Shown in pieces: positions 32,752 to 43,696 of a stretch of DNA of 64,000 bases; positions within the stretch are counted from its first letter, which is position 1; each line of letters opens with the position of its first letter. The notes below the pieces were generated by a model, which was not told where the DNA came from, did not search any database, and saw only the letters and a list, made by a program, of their open reading frames with translations. Position numbers and translations under genes: made by a program. The stretch is from Mesorhizobium sp. INR15 (GTDB taxonomy: Bacteria > Pseudomonadota > Alphaproteobacteria > Rhizobiales > Rhizobiaceae), in assembly GCF_015500075.1 (NCBI RefSeq), contig NZ_CP045496.1:2676001-2740000 (forward strand). Reading direction: 5' to 3'.

Positions 32752-33342
32752 ATGTGCAATGATTATCGGCTGATGGTGGATGTCGCTTCGATCATGGAGG
32801 ATTTCGCCGATCTCAAGATCAAGATACGCTTCAGCGAAGGCATGCCGAACGTTGAGGCACGTCAGGACATCAAGATCACGGATGCCGGGCCAATTGTCCG
32901 CGGGCTCGACGGCGTGGGCGGCGAGGGCGATCTGGTCCAGCGGCGCTGGAGCTGGCCCGCACAGAACAAGCGACCGGTCTACAATTTCCGCTCGGATGGT
33001 CGCGAATTCGCATCGAACCGCTGCCTGATCCTGGCCGATGGCTTCTATGAGTTCACCGACCCGACAGAGACGGGAAAGAGACGCAAGGACAAGTGGCTCT
33101 TCACCAAACGCGATGAGCCGATCTTCTGCATTGCCGGCATCTGGCGCCAAACGGAGGACGTCGGTGAAGCGTTCACGATGCTCACGATGGAGCCGGGTCC
33201 CGACATTGCGCCCTATCACGACCGGCAGATCGTCATCCTCGACCGGAAGGATTGGGCAAGCTGGCTCGACCCGTCGGTGTCCGCGAAATCCCTGATCAAG
33301 CCCCTGCAGGCGGGAACGCTTTTGGTCGAGCAGGTCGGGTAA
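32752..33342 (+). CDS. SRAP domain protein (abasic-site shield, YedK/HMCES-like)
   Basis: The 196-residue protein begins MCNDY, placing the catalytic Cys at position 2 after Met removal. The other active-site elements are present: NFRSDGREF (Asn), DGFYEF (Glu) and APYHDRQ (His). SRAP proteins form a thiazolidine crosslink with abasic sites in single-stranded DNA, which stops them becoming strand breaks. It shares a LexA-box promoter region with the degenerate paralogue transcribed the other way. It lies back to back with the imuA-imuB-dnaE2 operon, ending 57 bases from dnaE2. Confidence 0.9.
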   Translation: MCNDYRLMVDVASIMEDFADLKIKIRFSEGMPNVEARQDIKITDAGPIVRGLDGVGGEGDLVQRRWSWPAQNKRPVYNFRSDGREFASNRCLILADGFYEFTDPTETGKRRKDKWLFTKRDEPIFCIAGIWRQTEDVGEAFTMLTMEPGPDIAPYHDRQIVILDRKDWASWLDPSVSAKSLIKPLQAGTLLVEQVG

Positions 33343-33399
33343 TGTCGGGGTGTCCTTACCGGCCGACCCTACGGTTTTAGACCGGCCGAGAAAATAACG

Positions 33400-36300
33400 T
33401 CACCTGAAATCCCGTGTCTTCACCTTGATGTTGTCGATGCGCAGGTCGGGAATGTAGATGTCTCGGGTGCGCAGCCCCTTGGGCGGCAGCTGGCGCGGAT
33501 CAGGTCCCGCGCCGCCATAGCGCACCTCGTCCGCGCGAGCATACGGCACCGGGAAGCTGCCCTCGCGCTCGCCGACACTTGCCAGCTCATGCGAGAGATC
33601 GGTGATCCGCCGTGCGACGAGGTGGACGACTTCGCCTTCCCGCTGGATGCGGCCGCGCACCGCGACCATGCCCGCTGACAGCACGGTGCGCCTGAACTGC
33701 TCGAACACTTTCGCCCAGACAACCAGATTGGCGACGCCGGTTTCGTCTTCGAGGGTGATGAACATGACGCCCTTGGCGGAACCCGGACGCTGCCGGACCA
33801 GAACGATACCCGCGGCTTCCAGCCAACGGCCGTCGCGCGCGTCCATGGCCTCGGCGCAGGAGACAATGCCGCGGCGGCGCAGATCGCCGCGCAGGAAAGA
33901 GACCGGGTGGCTGCGCAATGACAAGCCGATGTGGCGGTAATCTTCCACGACCTCGCCGCCGGCGGTCATCGGCCGCAGCGCGACTGCCGGTTCGATCACT
34001 TCGGGCACCATGTCCGCCTCCCTGGCCGACGCGGCGGCAAACAGGGGCAGGGGTTCATCCCGCAGCGCCTTGATGGCCCAGAGCGCCTCGCGCCGCGCGA
34101 GGCCAAGCGAGGGGCCGAATGCGTCGGCCTCGGCGAGCTGAACCAAAGCCGCCTGCGGCACACCGGCCCTGCGCCACAGATCATCAACGCTGGCGAAGGG
34201 CTGGTCGGCCCGGGCGGCGACGATCGTGCCGGCGGGCGCATTGGCAAGCCCTCGCACCATGCGCAGTCCCAGTCGAACGGCGAAACGGCCATCATCCGAA
34301 GCGGGCTCGAGGCTGCAGTCCCAACGCGAAGCGTTGACGCAAGCCGGGCGGATGTCGATGCCGTGTGCTGCCGCGTCCCGCACGATCTGTGCCGGTGCGT
34401 AGAAACCCATCGGCTGGCTGTTCAGCAGAGCCGCGCAAAATACGTCTGGATGCCAGCATTTGAGCCATGCCGAGGCATAGGCGATCAGCGCGAAGGAGGC
34501 CGCGTGGCTTTCTGGAAAGCCATACGAGCCGAAGCCTTCAAGCTGCCTGAATGTCTGCTCGGCGAAGTCGCGCTCGTATCCATTGTCGACCATGCCCTCG
34601 ATCAGCTTGGTCTTGAATGACGAAACCCCGCCGGTGAACTTGAAGGTGGCCATGGACTTGCGCAGCATGTCGGCTTCGCCCGGCGTGAAGCCGGCGCATT
34701 CGATGGCGACGCGCATCGCCTGCTCCTGGAACAGCGGCACGCCCAGCGTCTTGCCGAGCACCTTCTCAAGCTCCGGCTTCGGGTAATGCACCGGCTCCAG
34801 TCCTTGGCGCCGGCGCAGATAGGGATGGACCATGTCGCCCTGGATCGGCCCGGGGCGCACGATCGCGACCTGGACGACGAGGTCATAGAAGGTGCGTGGC
34901 TTCAGCCGCGGCAGCATCGACATCTGGGCGCGGCTCTCGATCTGGAAGGTGCCGAGCGTGTCAGCCTTCCTGATCATGGCGTAGGTACGCGGATCCTCCG
35001 CCGGGATGGTGGCAAGGTCGAGCCGGATGTCCTTGTGGTCGGCAAGCAAGTCGAGGCCTTTCTTCATGCAGGTCAGCATGCCGAGCGCCAGCACGTCGAC
35101 CTTCATGAATTTCAGGGCGTCGATATCATCCTTGTCCCATTCGATCACCTGGCGGTCCTTCATGCTTGCCGGTTCGATCGGCACCAGGTCGTCTAGACGG
35201 TCATGGGTGAGCACGAAGCCGCCCGGGTGCTGGCTCAAATGGCGCGGGGCGCCCATCAGCTGACGCGCGAGATCGAGCGCGAGCCGCAAGCGGCGGTCGG
35301 CGAGGTTCAGGTTGAGCGCCTCGACATGTCTGTCTTCGACGCCTTCCTCGGACCAGCCCCAGACCTGGCCTGACAAAGTGCGGATGAGGTCATCAGGCAG
35401 GCCGAGCGCCTTGCCGACATCGCGCAACGCTCCCTTGGTGCGATAGCGGACAACTGTTGAACAGAGTGCAGCATGGTCGCGTCCGTAGGTGTCGAAAACC
35501 CATTGCATGACGATCTCGCGCCGCTCGTGCTCGAAGTCGACGTCGATATCGGGAGGCTCGCGGCGTTCCTCGGAGACGAAACGCTCAAACAACAGGTCGT
35601 TGCGGCCGGGATCGATCGAGGTGATGCCGAGTACATAGCAGACCGCCGAATTGGCTGCCGAACCGCGGCCCTGGCACAGGATGTCCTTCGATCGGGCGAA
35701 GCGCACGATCGCGTTCACGGTCAGGAAATACGGCGCGTAGTTCAGCTTCTCGATCAGCCGCAACTCGTGGCGCAGCGAGGCCACGACCCCATCCGGCACG
35801 CCTTCGGGGTAACGCTCGTCGGCGCCCTTCCAGGTCAATTCTTCAAGCGACTGCTGTGGCGTCAGCGACGGGTCGTCACGCTCTTCAGGATATTGGTAAG
35901 CAAGCTCGTCAAGGGAAAACCGGCAGCGGTCGGCGATCTCGAGCGTGCGGGCCAGCGCCTCGGGATAGCGCGCGAAAAGGCGCTGCATTTCGGCCGGCGG
36001 CTTGAGATAGCGGTCTGCATGGCGCTCGCGTCGGTCGCCGAGCACGTCGATCGTCACATTGTGTCGGATGCAGGTGACGACGTCCTGCAGCATGCGCCGG
36101 CCAGGCTCATGGAAGAGCGCGTCGTTGGTAACGACTGTCGGCACCTTCATCTGAAATGCAAGGGCGGCCAAGTCATGCAGGCGAAGCTGATCGTTGGGCC
36201 TGCGCCTGAGCGTCAGCGCCATGTAGGCCCGATCGCCGAACGCTTCGCGCAGATGCCGCAGGCTGAGCGCCAGGTCGTCATCGGCCATGTCAGGCAGCAG

Positions 36301-36672
36301 CATGGCGATCAGACCCTCGCCATAGGCGACGACATCGCTCCATTCGAGCTGGCATTTGCCTTTTCCGGCCCGTCCCTTGCCAAGCGAGAGCAGCCGGCAT
36401 AGCCGGGAATAGGCTGCCCGGTCTGTCGGATAGACAAGCAGCGATCTGCCGTCGTTGAGGTCGAGACGGCAACCGACGATCAGGCGCACGCCGGTCGTCC
36501 TGGCGGCCTCATGGGCGCGCACGATACCGGCGAGACCGTTGCGATCGGCGATGGCGAGCGCCTCGATGCCGAGAAGGGCGGCTTGCGAAAACAGTTCCTC
36601 GGCCGAGGATGCCCCGCGCAGGAAGCTGAAATGCGAGGTGACCTGCAGTTCGGCGTAGCGGGCCGCGCTCAT
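33400..36672 (-). CDS. dnaE2: Error-prone DNA polymerase III alpha, DnaE2/ImuC
   Basis: The 1090-residue polymerase begins with a PHP domain ([16 protein letters not shown]). The C-family palm follows, with [17 protein letters not shown] and [11 protein letters not shown], then [24 protein letters not shown] and a C-terminal OB-fold region. The length and DnaE2-type ending without a clamp-exonuclease region fit the mutasome polymerase. Its ATG overlaps the stop of imuB. With ImuA and ImuB it carries out damage-induced mutagenic synthesis. Confidence 0.95.
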   Translation of the reverse strand: MSAARYAELQVTSHFSFLRGASSAEELFSQAALLGIEALAIADRNGLAGIVRAHEAARTTGVRLIVGCRLDLNDGRSLLVYPTDRAAYSRLCRLLSLGKGRAGKGKCQLEWSDVVAYGEGLIAMLLPDMADDDLALSLRHLREAFGDRAYMALTLRRRPNDQLRLHDLAALAFQMKVPTVVTNDALFHEPGRRMLQDVVTCIRHNVTIDVLGDRRERHADRYLKPPAEMQRLFARYPEALARTLEIADRCRFSLDELAYQYPEERDDPSLTPQQSLEELTWKGADERYPEGVPDGVVASLRHELRLIEKLNYAPYFLTVNAIVRFARSKDILCQGRGSAANSAVCYVLGITSIDPGRNDLLFERFVSEERREPPDIDVDFEHERREIVMQWVFDTYGRDHAALCSTVVRYRTKGALRDVGKALGLPDDLIRTLSGQVWGWSEEGVEDRHVEALNLNLADRRLRLALDLARQLMGAPRHLSQHPGGFVLTHDRLDDLVPIEPASMKDRQVIEWDKDDIDALKFMKVDVLALGMLTCMKKGLDLLADHKDIRLDLATIPAEDPRTYAMIRKADTLGTFQIESRAQMSMLPRLKPRTFYDLVVQVAIVRPGPIQGDMVHPYLRRRQGLEPVHYPKPELEKVLGKTLGVPLFQEQAMRVAIECAGFTPGEADMLRKSMATFKFTGGVSSFKTKLIEGMVDNGYERDFAEQTFRQLEGFGSYGFPESHAASFALIAYASAWLKCWHPDVFCAALLNSQPMGFYAPAQIVRDAAAHGIDIRPACVNASRWDCSLEPASDDGRFAVRLGLRMVRGLANAPAGTIVAARADQPFASVDDLWRRAGVPQAALVQLAEADAFGPSLGLARREALWAIKALRDEPLPLFAAASAREADMVPEVIEPAVALRPMTAGGEVVEDYRHIGLSLRSHPVSFLRGDLRRRGIVSCAEAMDARDGRWLEAAGIVLVRQRPGSAKGVMFITLEDETGVANLVVWAKVFEQFRRTVLSAGMVAVRGRIQREGEVVHLVARRITDLSHELASVGEREGSFPVPYARADEVRYGGAGPDPRQLPPKGLRTRDIYIPDLRIDNIKVKTRDFR

Positions 36673-38189
36673 CCGAACACCCCATGCAGGAACCAGCGGT
36701 GCGATCCGGTCGCTTGATCCTCGCCGTCGCCGGCGCGATAGAGCCAGTAGCGCTCGCCGGCGTCGTCCTCGACGCGGAAATAATCGCGCACCGCCGCGAG
36801 TTCGGCGTCACGCTTCCACCATTCGCCAAAGACCCGCTCTGGCCCGTCCGCGCGCTTGACGCGCCGGCGCACGCCGCGCCAGGTGAAAGAGACCGGCGGA
36901 TGGTCGGGCAAAAGCGCCACGGTTTCGACCGGATCCGGCTGCGGCAGCAGGCGCGATGGCCGCGGCCAGTGTCCGGGCCAGGTTACGCCCGTATCGGCGG
37001 CCATCGCTGCGATCCGGCCGACGGAACGCTCCGGCACATCACTGGCGACGGGCGCCAAGCGGTAGACGGCGCGCTCGCCGACACGGTTTATCAGTGTATC
37101 GATGAGGTCGGATACATCGGGAACGCTGTCGTCGACGAGCGCGCTCGCCATCTGCCTGCGCTCCACGGGTTGGGCCGATGTCGCTGCCAGCGTCATCATT
37201 TCGATGCCGAAGCCGGGTGCAATGGTCTCGATCTTGTCGCAGAGCAACCTTGTCAGCCGTTTGACGTCGCGGACGGGCGTCGCCATGCCGACCCGGACCG
37301 CCTGGGCCTGGCTGTCGACGCGCTGACAGATGAGGTCGAGGCGTCGGGCCCCGAGGCCGCGCTTTTCCAACCGTTCGCAGAGTTGAGCGACGAGTATGCC
37401 GATATAGAGGGCCAGTGTCTCGGCAGCGCCGATCGGCTCGGCGAAGGCGCGGCGGACTTCGACAATGTCAGGCGGCCGAACCTGTTCGATCGGCTCGGCG
37501 GTGTCGCCAAGGGCCTGATCGATGCGGCGGCCGATCTCCGGGCCGAACCGCAGGACAAGTGGCGCGCGCGGCTGCTTCAAGAGATCGCCTATGCGCTGGA
37601 AGCCGAGCCTTCTCAGCTCGGCTGCTGTCGAGGGCGCGATCCGCAGCGCCTCGAGCGGGAGCGGTTCGAGGATGGATCGACCGTGACCGGGCGGTGCAAT
37701 GAGGATGGGCTGGCCACTGTGCCGGGCCAGAGCGTGCGCCGTGCCCCGGCTATCGGCTACCGCTGCGCGCGCGGCGATCCCCGACATTGCCAGGCGGCCG
37801 ATCATGCCCTCCAGCATGGCGGCTTCGCCACCATGGAGATGGTCGGCGCCTGTCGAGTCGATGACGATCCCGCACGCAGGATCTGGCGCGACGATCGGCG
37901 CGAATCGAAGCATCCAGACGGCGAGCCGCTCGAGCGCCTCGGCGTCCGCGGCAGGATCGGCGTCCTGGACCACCAATCCCGGCACCAGCACCTGCGCCTT
38001 CGTCACCGGCATGCCTGGACGCAGGCCTGCGGCGAATGCCGCGGCATCCGCCGCGAGCACCACACGCCTGTTTTTATCGCGGCCGATCAGGACAAGCGGC
38101 GCCTCAGGCGGAGGCGCCGCGTCGCCGGCCTTGCGCCGCGCCCGATCTGTCGACCAGGTCGACAGGAACAGCGAGACGACCCTTGTCAT
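36669..38189 (-). CDS. imuB: ImuB, inactive Y-family polymerase of the mutasome
   Basis: The 506-residue protein has a Y-family layout but lacks the catalytic acids: the DMDAFYAS motif is replaced by [10 protein letters not shown], and SLDEAY by [12 protein letters not shown]. This loss is normal for ImuB, which bridges DnaE2 to the beta clamp and ImuA. ATG 38189 ([10 protein letters not shown]) is preferred over a start 11 codons upstream inside imuA. It overlaps imuA by 86 bases and dnaE2 by four. Confidence 0.92.
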   Translation of the reverse strand: MTRVVSLFLSTWSTDRARRKAGDAAPPPEAPLVLIGRDKNRRVVLAADAAAFAAGLRPGMPVTKAQVLVPGLVVQDADPAADAEALERLAVWMLRFAPIVAPDPACGIVIDSTGADHLHGGEAAMLEGMIGRLAMSGIAARAAVADSRGTAHALARHSGQPILIAPPGHGRSILEPLPLEALRIAPSTAAELRRLGFQRIGDLLKQPRAPLVLRFGPEIGRRIDQALGDTAEPIEQVRPPDIVEVRRAFAEPIGAAETLALYIGILVAQLCERLEKRGLGARRLDLICQRVDSQAQAVRVGMATPVRDVKRLTRLLCDKIETIAPGFGIEMMTLAATSAQPVERRQMASALVDDSVPDVSDLIDTLINRVGERAVYRLAPVASDVPERSVGRIAAMAADTGVTWPGHWPRPSRLLPQPDPVETVALLPDHPPVSFTWRGVRRRVKRADGPERVFGEWWKRDAELAAVRDYFRVEDDAGERYWLYRAGDGEDQATGSHRWFLHGVFG

Positions 38190-38856
38190 CACACGCCTCC
38201 AGTTCGAAATCCGCACTTTCACCCGCGCGGGCGCGGATCAATTCGACCAGCCATCGGTGACGGCCAACGCCAGGAACGGGCAGCGGCGCCGAGGGCAGGA
38301 CGGAGACGCGCCAGCGTGTCATCGCGGCCGTGGGCTGGCCGAAATCGGCTGCCTCCGTCTGCCGCCGCCATCTTCGCAGCACGATACCGATCGTGTGGGC
38401 GCTCTCGGCGGCGAGTTGCAGGCGCCGCGAAGAGGTCATGCTCAGGCGTGCGACTTCACCGACGACGGCGCCAAGTCCACCGTGCCGGATGCCTTCTTCC
38501 ATGCAGGCCAGAATTGTCTTGTCGTCGCCGGCCTCGACATAGATGACGCGGTCCGATGGCAGACCTGCCTGCGCCAGCGCCGGCGCGAACAGGTCAGGCC
38601 GGGTGATGCACCACAAGATCTTGCCTCGTGTGCGCGCCGCAACGCCGCCCGCAAAAAGTGCTGCGGCCGCGCCATCGATGGCGCCGTTTCCGCCGCCGGC
38701 GATTTCATGCAGGGCGCCAAGCGCCAGTCCTCCACCGGGAAGTCGTGAATCCAACGCGGCGATGCCGAAAGGCAGCACCGATCTGGCGCGGCGATTGCGC
38801 CCCTCGATCTTCTCGATCCGCGCACGCAATGAGTCTATGGCGGGCTCCGGCCGCAA
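38104..38856 (-). CDS. imuA: ImuA, RecA-like mutasome component
   Basis: The 250-residue protein resembles ImuA: PFGIAALDSRLPGGGLALGALHEI replaces a full Walker A, followed by ILWCITRPDLFAPALAQAGL and a central Arg/Ser-rich SSRRLQLAAE segment. It is predicted to interact with RecA and ImuB. The start is TTG 38856; the closest ATG upstream is in another frame. A LexA box lies 37 bases upstream. Order imuA-imuB-dnaE2 on one strand is the canonical alphaproteobacterial cassette. Confidence 0.88.
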   Translation of the reverse strand: MRPEPAIDSLRARIEKIEGRNRRARSVLPFGIAALDSRLPGGGLALGALHEIAGGGNGAIDGAAAALFAGGVAARTRGKILWCITRPDLFAPALAQAGLPSDRVIYVEAGDDKTILACMEEGIRHGGLGAVVGEVARLSMTSSRRLQLAAESAHTIGIVLRRWRRQTEAADFGQPTAAMTRWRVSVLPSAPLPVPGVGRHRWLVELIRARAGESADFELEACDDKGRLAVPVDLVDRSGAAQGRRRGASA

Positions 38857-38893
38857 GATGGTGGTTGACCTCCATGAAAGCGCATATAAGCAT

Positions 38894-38908
38894 GTTCTTT
38901 ATTTGTTC
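38894..38908 (-). promoter_or_regulatory. LexA (SOS) box upstream of imuA
   Basis: GTTC-TTTATTT-GTTC is an exact alphaproteobacterial LexA box (GTTC-N7-GTTC). It sits in an AT-rich promoter-like stretch (cgcatataagcatg) 37 bases before the imuA start. Confidence 0.85.
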
Positions 38909-39989
38909 TGCTTTTTGTGCGGAAGAGTCAAGGGATGAGTCCGCTGCGGCGCCCGCCTTCCTTCCGTGGTTGTGGAATCATCATCCGGGCTTCGGCGAAA
39001 CGGATGCCTCGCAGCTCAGAACGGCCGTTCAAGGCTGACTTTGCTAGTGTAAGAATGGTTGCGACCCGTGAGACATGAGCCCGTTTTCATCCAACATCGC
39101 ATTATCGCAAATTGTGGACGCCGCGCCGATTACGTGAGGTGACCGGACCCACGAAGCTTCGACAACAGGATCAGTGCCGTCGCATGGTACTGATTTCTCA
39201 CATGATCCCTCAATGGAGCCGCCTCCCATGCAGCCAGGTCTGCCACCAGGAGTGTCGAATCACCGTTTACTGATGTGCATTTAAGTTGGCCGCCTTTCTC
39301 AAGCACGACTATAGCAGCGTCGGCATCGCCGTACCCTATCGCTGCCATTCTGCGAATCTGCGCGTCACCGTCCACACGAACATCGAACAAGACATGGCCC
39401 GAGGTTTTGTCTGCGGCATCGGCGATACGCTCACCAAACGGCCGATGCATTCCGTCACCATCGGCAAGCGACTGCTCGAACAACACCAATTCAATATGAC
39501 CTGCCGCCATCTGGAGACAGTGAGCGGTCTGTTGCGATTGGCAATAGCCGCTGGTAATCATTCACACTTTTCGACGCGTCGACATGGCTGCGCAGGATCG
39601 GGCGGCGACGCGTCGGATGCGCTATCGGCATTTCATAATACCGGTTGCTGACCTCACCTTGCTTTCTCCGGCGCTTCTATCGTTCTAGGCATTGCCTAGC
39701 GGCAATGTGTTCATCGTTGAAGCAGTCGGGCTCTTTCCAGCCCCCACGCCTTGTCTGGCAGCTTTGCGTGCACATTCGGTCGTTAAGGCTGCTTTTCCAT
39801 TGCTCGAAAGCATACGCCGCTGACAGCCAAGTTTGGTAGTAAGATTTGGGAGCGGACGACTTATTGCAGGAGACCGCTGACCCGGCGTCAAAATCGGGCG
39901 AGAGAAGCGACTTGGCGATGGAGGTTTTTCGCGACCGACGTAGGAAGAGCTAGCCACTGCGGTAAGCGAGCACGCATTCGGATCATCTA
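38909..39989. other. Gene-poor junction between the mutasome cassette and the catabolic cargo
   Basis: Rightward and leftward frames of about 120 to 140 residues overlap each other at 39130 to 39651, but neither has a clear ribosome-binding site or a recognised motif. The leftward one (ending KLRGSGHLT) is slightly more protein-like. CATTGCC-TAGC-GGCAATG at 39690 to 39707 is a small inverted repeat. The GC content drops relative to the flanks. Possible degraded genes at a cargo insertion boundary; no transposase remnant was recognised. Confidence 0.4.
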
Positions 39990-40808
39990 TTAACGAACGC
40001 CTTCGATGAGCCTTGCCAGGCAGCAGCCGGCGCGAGATTGATAGTCGCCCAGATCACGAACGCTATTCATGTGGTTCCGGGCCTCAAGGATGAATTCGTT
40101 CACCGCAAGCCCTTGTGTCGTTAAGAGCTTGGCAAACCGCGATGCCTGGAGGTGAAATGGTTGTGTTTCCGCTTCACCTACCAAAATCATCACGTCGGTC
40201 TGCGGCGGATGATCGCGTTTCATGGGCGAAAATGCCTCGACCTCCTCGTCGGTGATACCGATTAGTGGCTTCAGGAATGAATCCTGTAATGGCCTGAGGT
40301 CATAGAGCCCGCCGAGCAGCAAGGTCGACCGAACGGCCCCCGGCGAATCCCTGTCGAATAGAAATGTGGCAAGATGGGCGCCCGCTGAGTGACCGCTGAC
40401 GGTTAGCCTATTAGGATCACCGCCATGGGCGGCGATGTTGTTTAACACCCACTGCTTGGCCCGCCGGACCTGGTCGACGATCGTCGCCATCCTGACCTCC
40501 GGCATAAGCGCGTATTCTATAACGACCGCGATCGCTCCTGCTTTGGTAACTGTATCGGCGATATAGGAGTAGTCGCTCTTGGAAAACATGCGCCAATAGC
40601 CGCCATGAATGAAGATGTGGACCGGCAGATTCCCGATGCGGTCGCGCGGAAAGAGCAGGTCGAGCCGCTCGGCATTGTGGGGACCATAGGCGATGTCAGC
40701 CAGCATAGGCAGCCTGACGCGCGTCGCGACACTGCGGTCCTTGATGTCGGCAACGATGTCGTCAAATTCAGGAACATGGTCCCGGGTGCGGAAGGGGTCT
40801 GTCGGCAT
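39990..40808 (-). CDS. Alpha/beta hydrolase, arylformamidase/esterase-like
   Basis: The 272-residue protein has HGGYW (oxyanion hole), GHSAGAH near residue 140 (nucleophile Ser) and a closing H in ARNHMNS. This is the pattern of kynurenine-formamidase-like and carboxylesterase hydrolases. ATG 40808 follows the aldehyde dehydrogenase stop by 10 bases; a TTG at 40835 overlapping that gene is an alternative. It is the last gene of the leftward dehydrogenase operon and probably hydrolyses an ester or amide of the pathway substrate. Substrate unknown. Confidence 0.8.
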   Translation of the reverse strand: MPTDPFRTRDHVPEFDDIVADIKDRSVATRVRLPMLADIAYGPHNAERLDLLFPRDRIGNLPVHIFIHGGYWRMFSKSDYSYIADTVTKAGAIAVVIEYALMPEVRMATIVDQVRRAKQWVLNNIAAHGGDPNRLTVSGHSAGAHLATFLFDRDSPGAVRSTLLLGGLYDLRPLQDSFLKPLIGITDEEVEAFSPMKRDHPPQTDVMILVGEAETQPFHLQASRFAKLLTTQGLAVNEFILEARNHMNSVRDLGDYQSRAGCCLARLIEGVR

Positions 40809-40818
40809 GGGAGCGGGC

Positions 40819-42306
40819 TCAGAAAGTGACGGCAATGTATTTCGCTTCCATGAACTCAGCGATGCCGTGGTGTTGGCCGCCTTCGCGGCCGAGACCGCTC
40901 TGCTTGACGCCTCCGAATGGCGCTGCCGGATCCGACATCAGCCCGCGGTTGAGGCCTATCATACCGGCCTCGATACCCGACGCCACACGCATGCCGCGCC
41001 CCACGTCGCGCGTATAGATATATGCAGCCAAGCCGTATTCGGTGTCATTCGCGTAGGTGATAGCCTCGGCCTCAGTTTCGAATCGCGTGATCGGAGCTAC
41101 CGGTCCGAAAATCTCCTCATGAGCCATATCGGCGTCGCGCGGCACTTCAGACAGCACGGTCGGCGGATAGAAGAAGCCATCTTCTTCCGAAATCGACCCA
41201 CCGCACAGCACCCTTGCCCCCCGCTCGACCGCGTCCTTGACCAGCCGATCGATCTTTTCGACAGCCTTCCTCGTGATCATCGGCCCGCATTCGGTTTCGG
41301 CATTAGTGCCTGCCCCCACGTTCAGCGCCGCCATGCGCTTGCGCAGGCCGTCGGCGAACGCGTCGTGGATGCCCGCTTGTACATAGAAGCGGTTGGCGGC
41401 CGTGCAAGCCTCACCGGCATTGCGCATCTTGGCGATCATAGCACCGTCCAGCGCGGCGTCGAGATCGGCATCATCAAAGACGACGAAGGGCGCGTTGCCG
41501 CCAAGCTCCATAGAACAGGAGATCACATGCTTCGCCGCCTCTCCGAGCAAGGTCCGGCCAACCCCGGTCGAGCCGGTGAAGGACAGTTTTCTCACCCGCG
41601 GATCGGCCAGCATCGCCGATGCCAGAGGACCGGGATTGGTCGTGGTGACCACGTTGACGACACCAGGCGGAACACCAGCTTCGCTGTAGAGCGCGGCCAG
41701 CGCATAGGCCGTCAGCGGCGTTTCGCTAGCCGGTTTGAGGATCACCGTGCAGCCCGCCGCCAGTGCGGGCGCGATCTTTCGCGTTGCCATGGCGGCCGGA
41801 AAATTCCATGGCGTGATCAGCACGCATATACCGATTGGCTCATAGTCGACCACGATTCGGTTGGTGCCGGACGGCGCGGTGCCGAACTCACCAGTGATGC
41901 GCACCGCTTCCTCCGCGTTCCAGCGGAAGAATTCGGCCGCATAGGCCACCTCGCCGCGCGCGTCGCGCAGCGCCTTGCCGTTCTCCAGCGAAATCAGCAT
42001 GGCGAGCGTTTCCGACCGTTCGACCATGAGCTCGAAACAGCGCCTGAGAATTTCCGAGCGCTTGCGCGGTGCCGTCTCCCGCCATCCCTTGGCGGCCTTG
42101 GCGGCGGCCTCTACAGCGGCAGCGGCGTCTTCAAGCGTCGCGTCGGGAACCGCCGCGATCACCGCCCCGGAAGAGGGATCAACGACATCAATAAGCCGAC
42201 CGTCGGAGGAGGAACGCCATCTTCCGTCAATGTAAAGTCCATGGGAAAAGCCGCGCACGTCGTAGCCGTCCTGGTCGATCTGCTGGGCGTCAAAGGGAAG
42301 GTTCAT
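40819..42306 (-). CDS. NAD(P)-dependent aldehyde dehydrogenase, succinate-semialdehyde type
   Basis: The 495-residue enzyme shows ITPWNFP, GSTGVG (cofactor site), ELGGNAPF (general base Glu) and GEACTAANR (catalytic Cys). The sequence is closest in style to GabD/succinate-semialdehyde dehydrogenases, although the exact aldehyde cannot be told. It lies between an iron alcohol dehydrogenase and a hydrolase in one leftward operon, which suggests stepwise oxidation of an alcohol through an aldehyde to an acid. Confidence 0.88.
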   Translation of the reverse strand: MNLPFDAQQIDQDGYDVRGFSHGLYIDGRWRSSSDGRLIDVVDPSSGAVIAAVPDATLEDAAAAVEAAAKAAKGWRETAPRKRSEILRRCFELMVERSETLAMLISLENGKALRDARGEVAYAAEFFRWNAEEAVRITGEFGTAPSGTNRIVVDYEPIGICVLITPWNFPAAMATRKIAPALAAGCTVILKPASETPLTAYALAALYSEAGVPPGVVNVVTTTNPGPLASAMLADPRVRKLSFTGSTGVGRTLLGEAAKHVISCSMELGGNAPFVVFDDADLDAALDGAMIAKMRNAGEACTAANRFYVQAGIHDAFADGLRKRMAALNVGAGTNAETECGPMITRKAVEKIDRLVKDAVERGARVLCGGSISEEDGFFYPPTVLSEVPRDADMAHEEIFGPVAPITRFETEAEAITYANDTEYGLAAYIYTRDVGRGMRVASGIEAGMIGLNRGLMSDPAAPFGGVKQSGLGREGGQHHGIAEFMEAKYIAVTF

Positions 42307-42323
42307 TGTCGTGTTCCGTCGGT

Positions 42324-43550
42324 TTACATGGCGCAGGCTTGGAGGTCGCCGTCATGCGCCGCCTGAACGAGGCGTCGCATCGCGACGAGATCAAACGGGC
42401 GCGGGTTGTTCTTGATCAACCGTTCGATGCCGAGCGCTTGCTCGGCGGTCCAGTCGAGCTTGTCGGCGGGAAGGCCGAGACTGGCCAACGTTGGCGTGAT
42501 GCCGATCGCCGCGAACATCCGGCTGACTTCCTCGATAGTCGCGCCCGCCATCTCGTCAGTGTCCCGCCCTTTGGCCTCGAGGCCAAGTGCGTTACCGATC
42601 TCGGCCATCTCGGCGGCGGCGACGCGACGGTTGTAGGTCATGACGTAAGGCATCATCGTCGCCACGCCCAAACCGTGGGCCGTGTGTGTCAGGGCGCCGG
42701 CGGGATACTGTATAGCGTGTGCTGCCGCCGTGCCCGCGGTGCCAAACGCGCAGCCTGCCGCCAGCGCACCCATCATGACATCGGCGCGCGCATCGGCGTC
42801 GCCGCCGTTGGCGCAAGCCTTTTCAAGACTGCGTCCAAGCAGTTTGATGGCCAGCAACGCGAAATGGTCGGTCAGCGCGGTCTTGCCAATGAAGACATGA
42901 TGTTGCGGCAGGTTGGGGTCTTCGCCTCTGCGCATGGCGGTGAAGGCCTCGATTGCATGCGTAAGGGCGTCGGCGCCGGCGATCGCCGTCAGGCCGGGCG
43001 GACAGGTCATCGTCAATTCAGGGTCGCATAGCGCGACAGCGGCGATAAGATAGGGGCTCGATATGCCGACCTTGAGCGTCCGGTCGGGATCAGAGATGAC
43101 CGCCACGGGCGTCACTTCCGAACCGGTGCCGGCCGTCGTGGGCACGGCGATCAACGGCAGCGTCGGACCGGGCACCTTGAACTCACCATAGTAGTCCTGA
43201 AGCTTGCCGCCATGGCTGATAAGCAAGGTCGCGCATTTGGCGAAATCGAGGCAGCTGCCGCCGCCAATGCCTATCACCATTTCAGGCTTGAATCCCCTAG
43301 CCTCATCGACACAGATGCCGACAGTGTCACGCGGCACGTCAGGCAGGACGCGGTCATGCACCAGCACTTCGATCGACGCGGCCTGAAGCGCTTCGACGAT
43401 TTCCGCGAACACTGTGGTGCCGGCAAAACGCTCGTCGGTGCAGACCACCGCGCGCCGGCCGAACCTGCCTGCTACCATGGGCAGCACATGGCGCTGTCCC
43501 TTCCCGAACAGAATTTCGCGAGGTAGCCGGAGGGCAGCGAAAAGGCTCAT
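42324..43550 (-). CDS. Iron-containing alcohol dehydrogenase
   Basis: The 408-residue protein belongs to the group III iron-activated alcohol dehydrogenase/maleylacetate reductase family: GIGGGSCLDFAK (cofactor loop), AVPTTAGTGSEVTP, and metal ligands in GADALTHAIEAF, then HGLGVATMMPY with HAIQYPAGALTHTAHG. It starts at ATG 43550. It heads the leftward operon and is divergent from the GntR regulator gene, with a palindrome between them. Confidence 0.88.
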   Translation of the reverse strand: MSLFAALRLPREILFGKGQRHVLPMVAGRFGRRAVVCTDERFAGTTVFAEIVEALQAASIEVLVHDRVLPDVPRDTVGICVDEARGFKPEMVIGIGGGSCLDFAKCATLLISHGGKLQDYYGEFKVPGPTLPLIAVPTTAGTGSEVTPVAVISDPDRTLKVGISSPYLIAAVALCDPELTMTCPPGLTAIAGADALTHAIEAFTAMRRGEDPNLPQHHVFIGKTALTDHFALLAIKLLGRSLEKACANGGDADARADVMMGALAAGCAFGTAGTAAAHAIQYPAGALTHTAHGLGVATMMPYVMTYNRRVAAAEMAEIGNALGLEAKGRDTDEMAGATIEEVSRMFAAIGITPTLASLGLPADKLDWTAEQALGIERLIKNNPRPFDLVAMRRLVQAAHDGDLQACAM

Positions 43551-43626
43551 GGTGGCGCGCATCCTTTGGGCAATTGTTGGAAAAGGAGAATGTTCGTGGC
43601 GTTCGTTGAAAACTTGGCTGTTTAAA

Positions 43627-43638
43627 ATCCTATAGGAT
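43627..43638. promoter_or_regulatory. Palindromic operator candidate for the GntR regulator
   Basis: ATCCTATAGGAT is a perfect 12-bp palindrome in the 146-bp divergent gap between the dehydrogenase operon and the GntR gene. FCD-type GntR proteins often bind short AT-centred palindromes of this form. Regulation of both directions is inferred from position. Confidence 0.55.
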
Positions 43639-43696
43639 ATCGTATTGCATCGGTCAAATGCTCGTGTTAGCAGTCTGCACGGTCAAGGGTCGAAAA

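Noticed and set aside
32692..33219. Extending the leftward SRAP-like protein upstream to 33219
   Set aside because: The added 176 residues are antisense to the genuine SRAP gene and lack the Met-Cys start.
36684..38546. Rightward frame of 620 codons over imuB and imuA
   Set aside because: Antisense to the mutasome genes, which are in canonical order behind a LexA box.
40693..42366. Rightward open frame of 557 codons over the aldehyde dehydrogenase
   Set aside because: The opposite strand encodes a complete aldehyde dehydrogenase with all active-site motifs.
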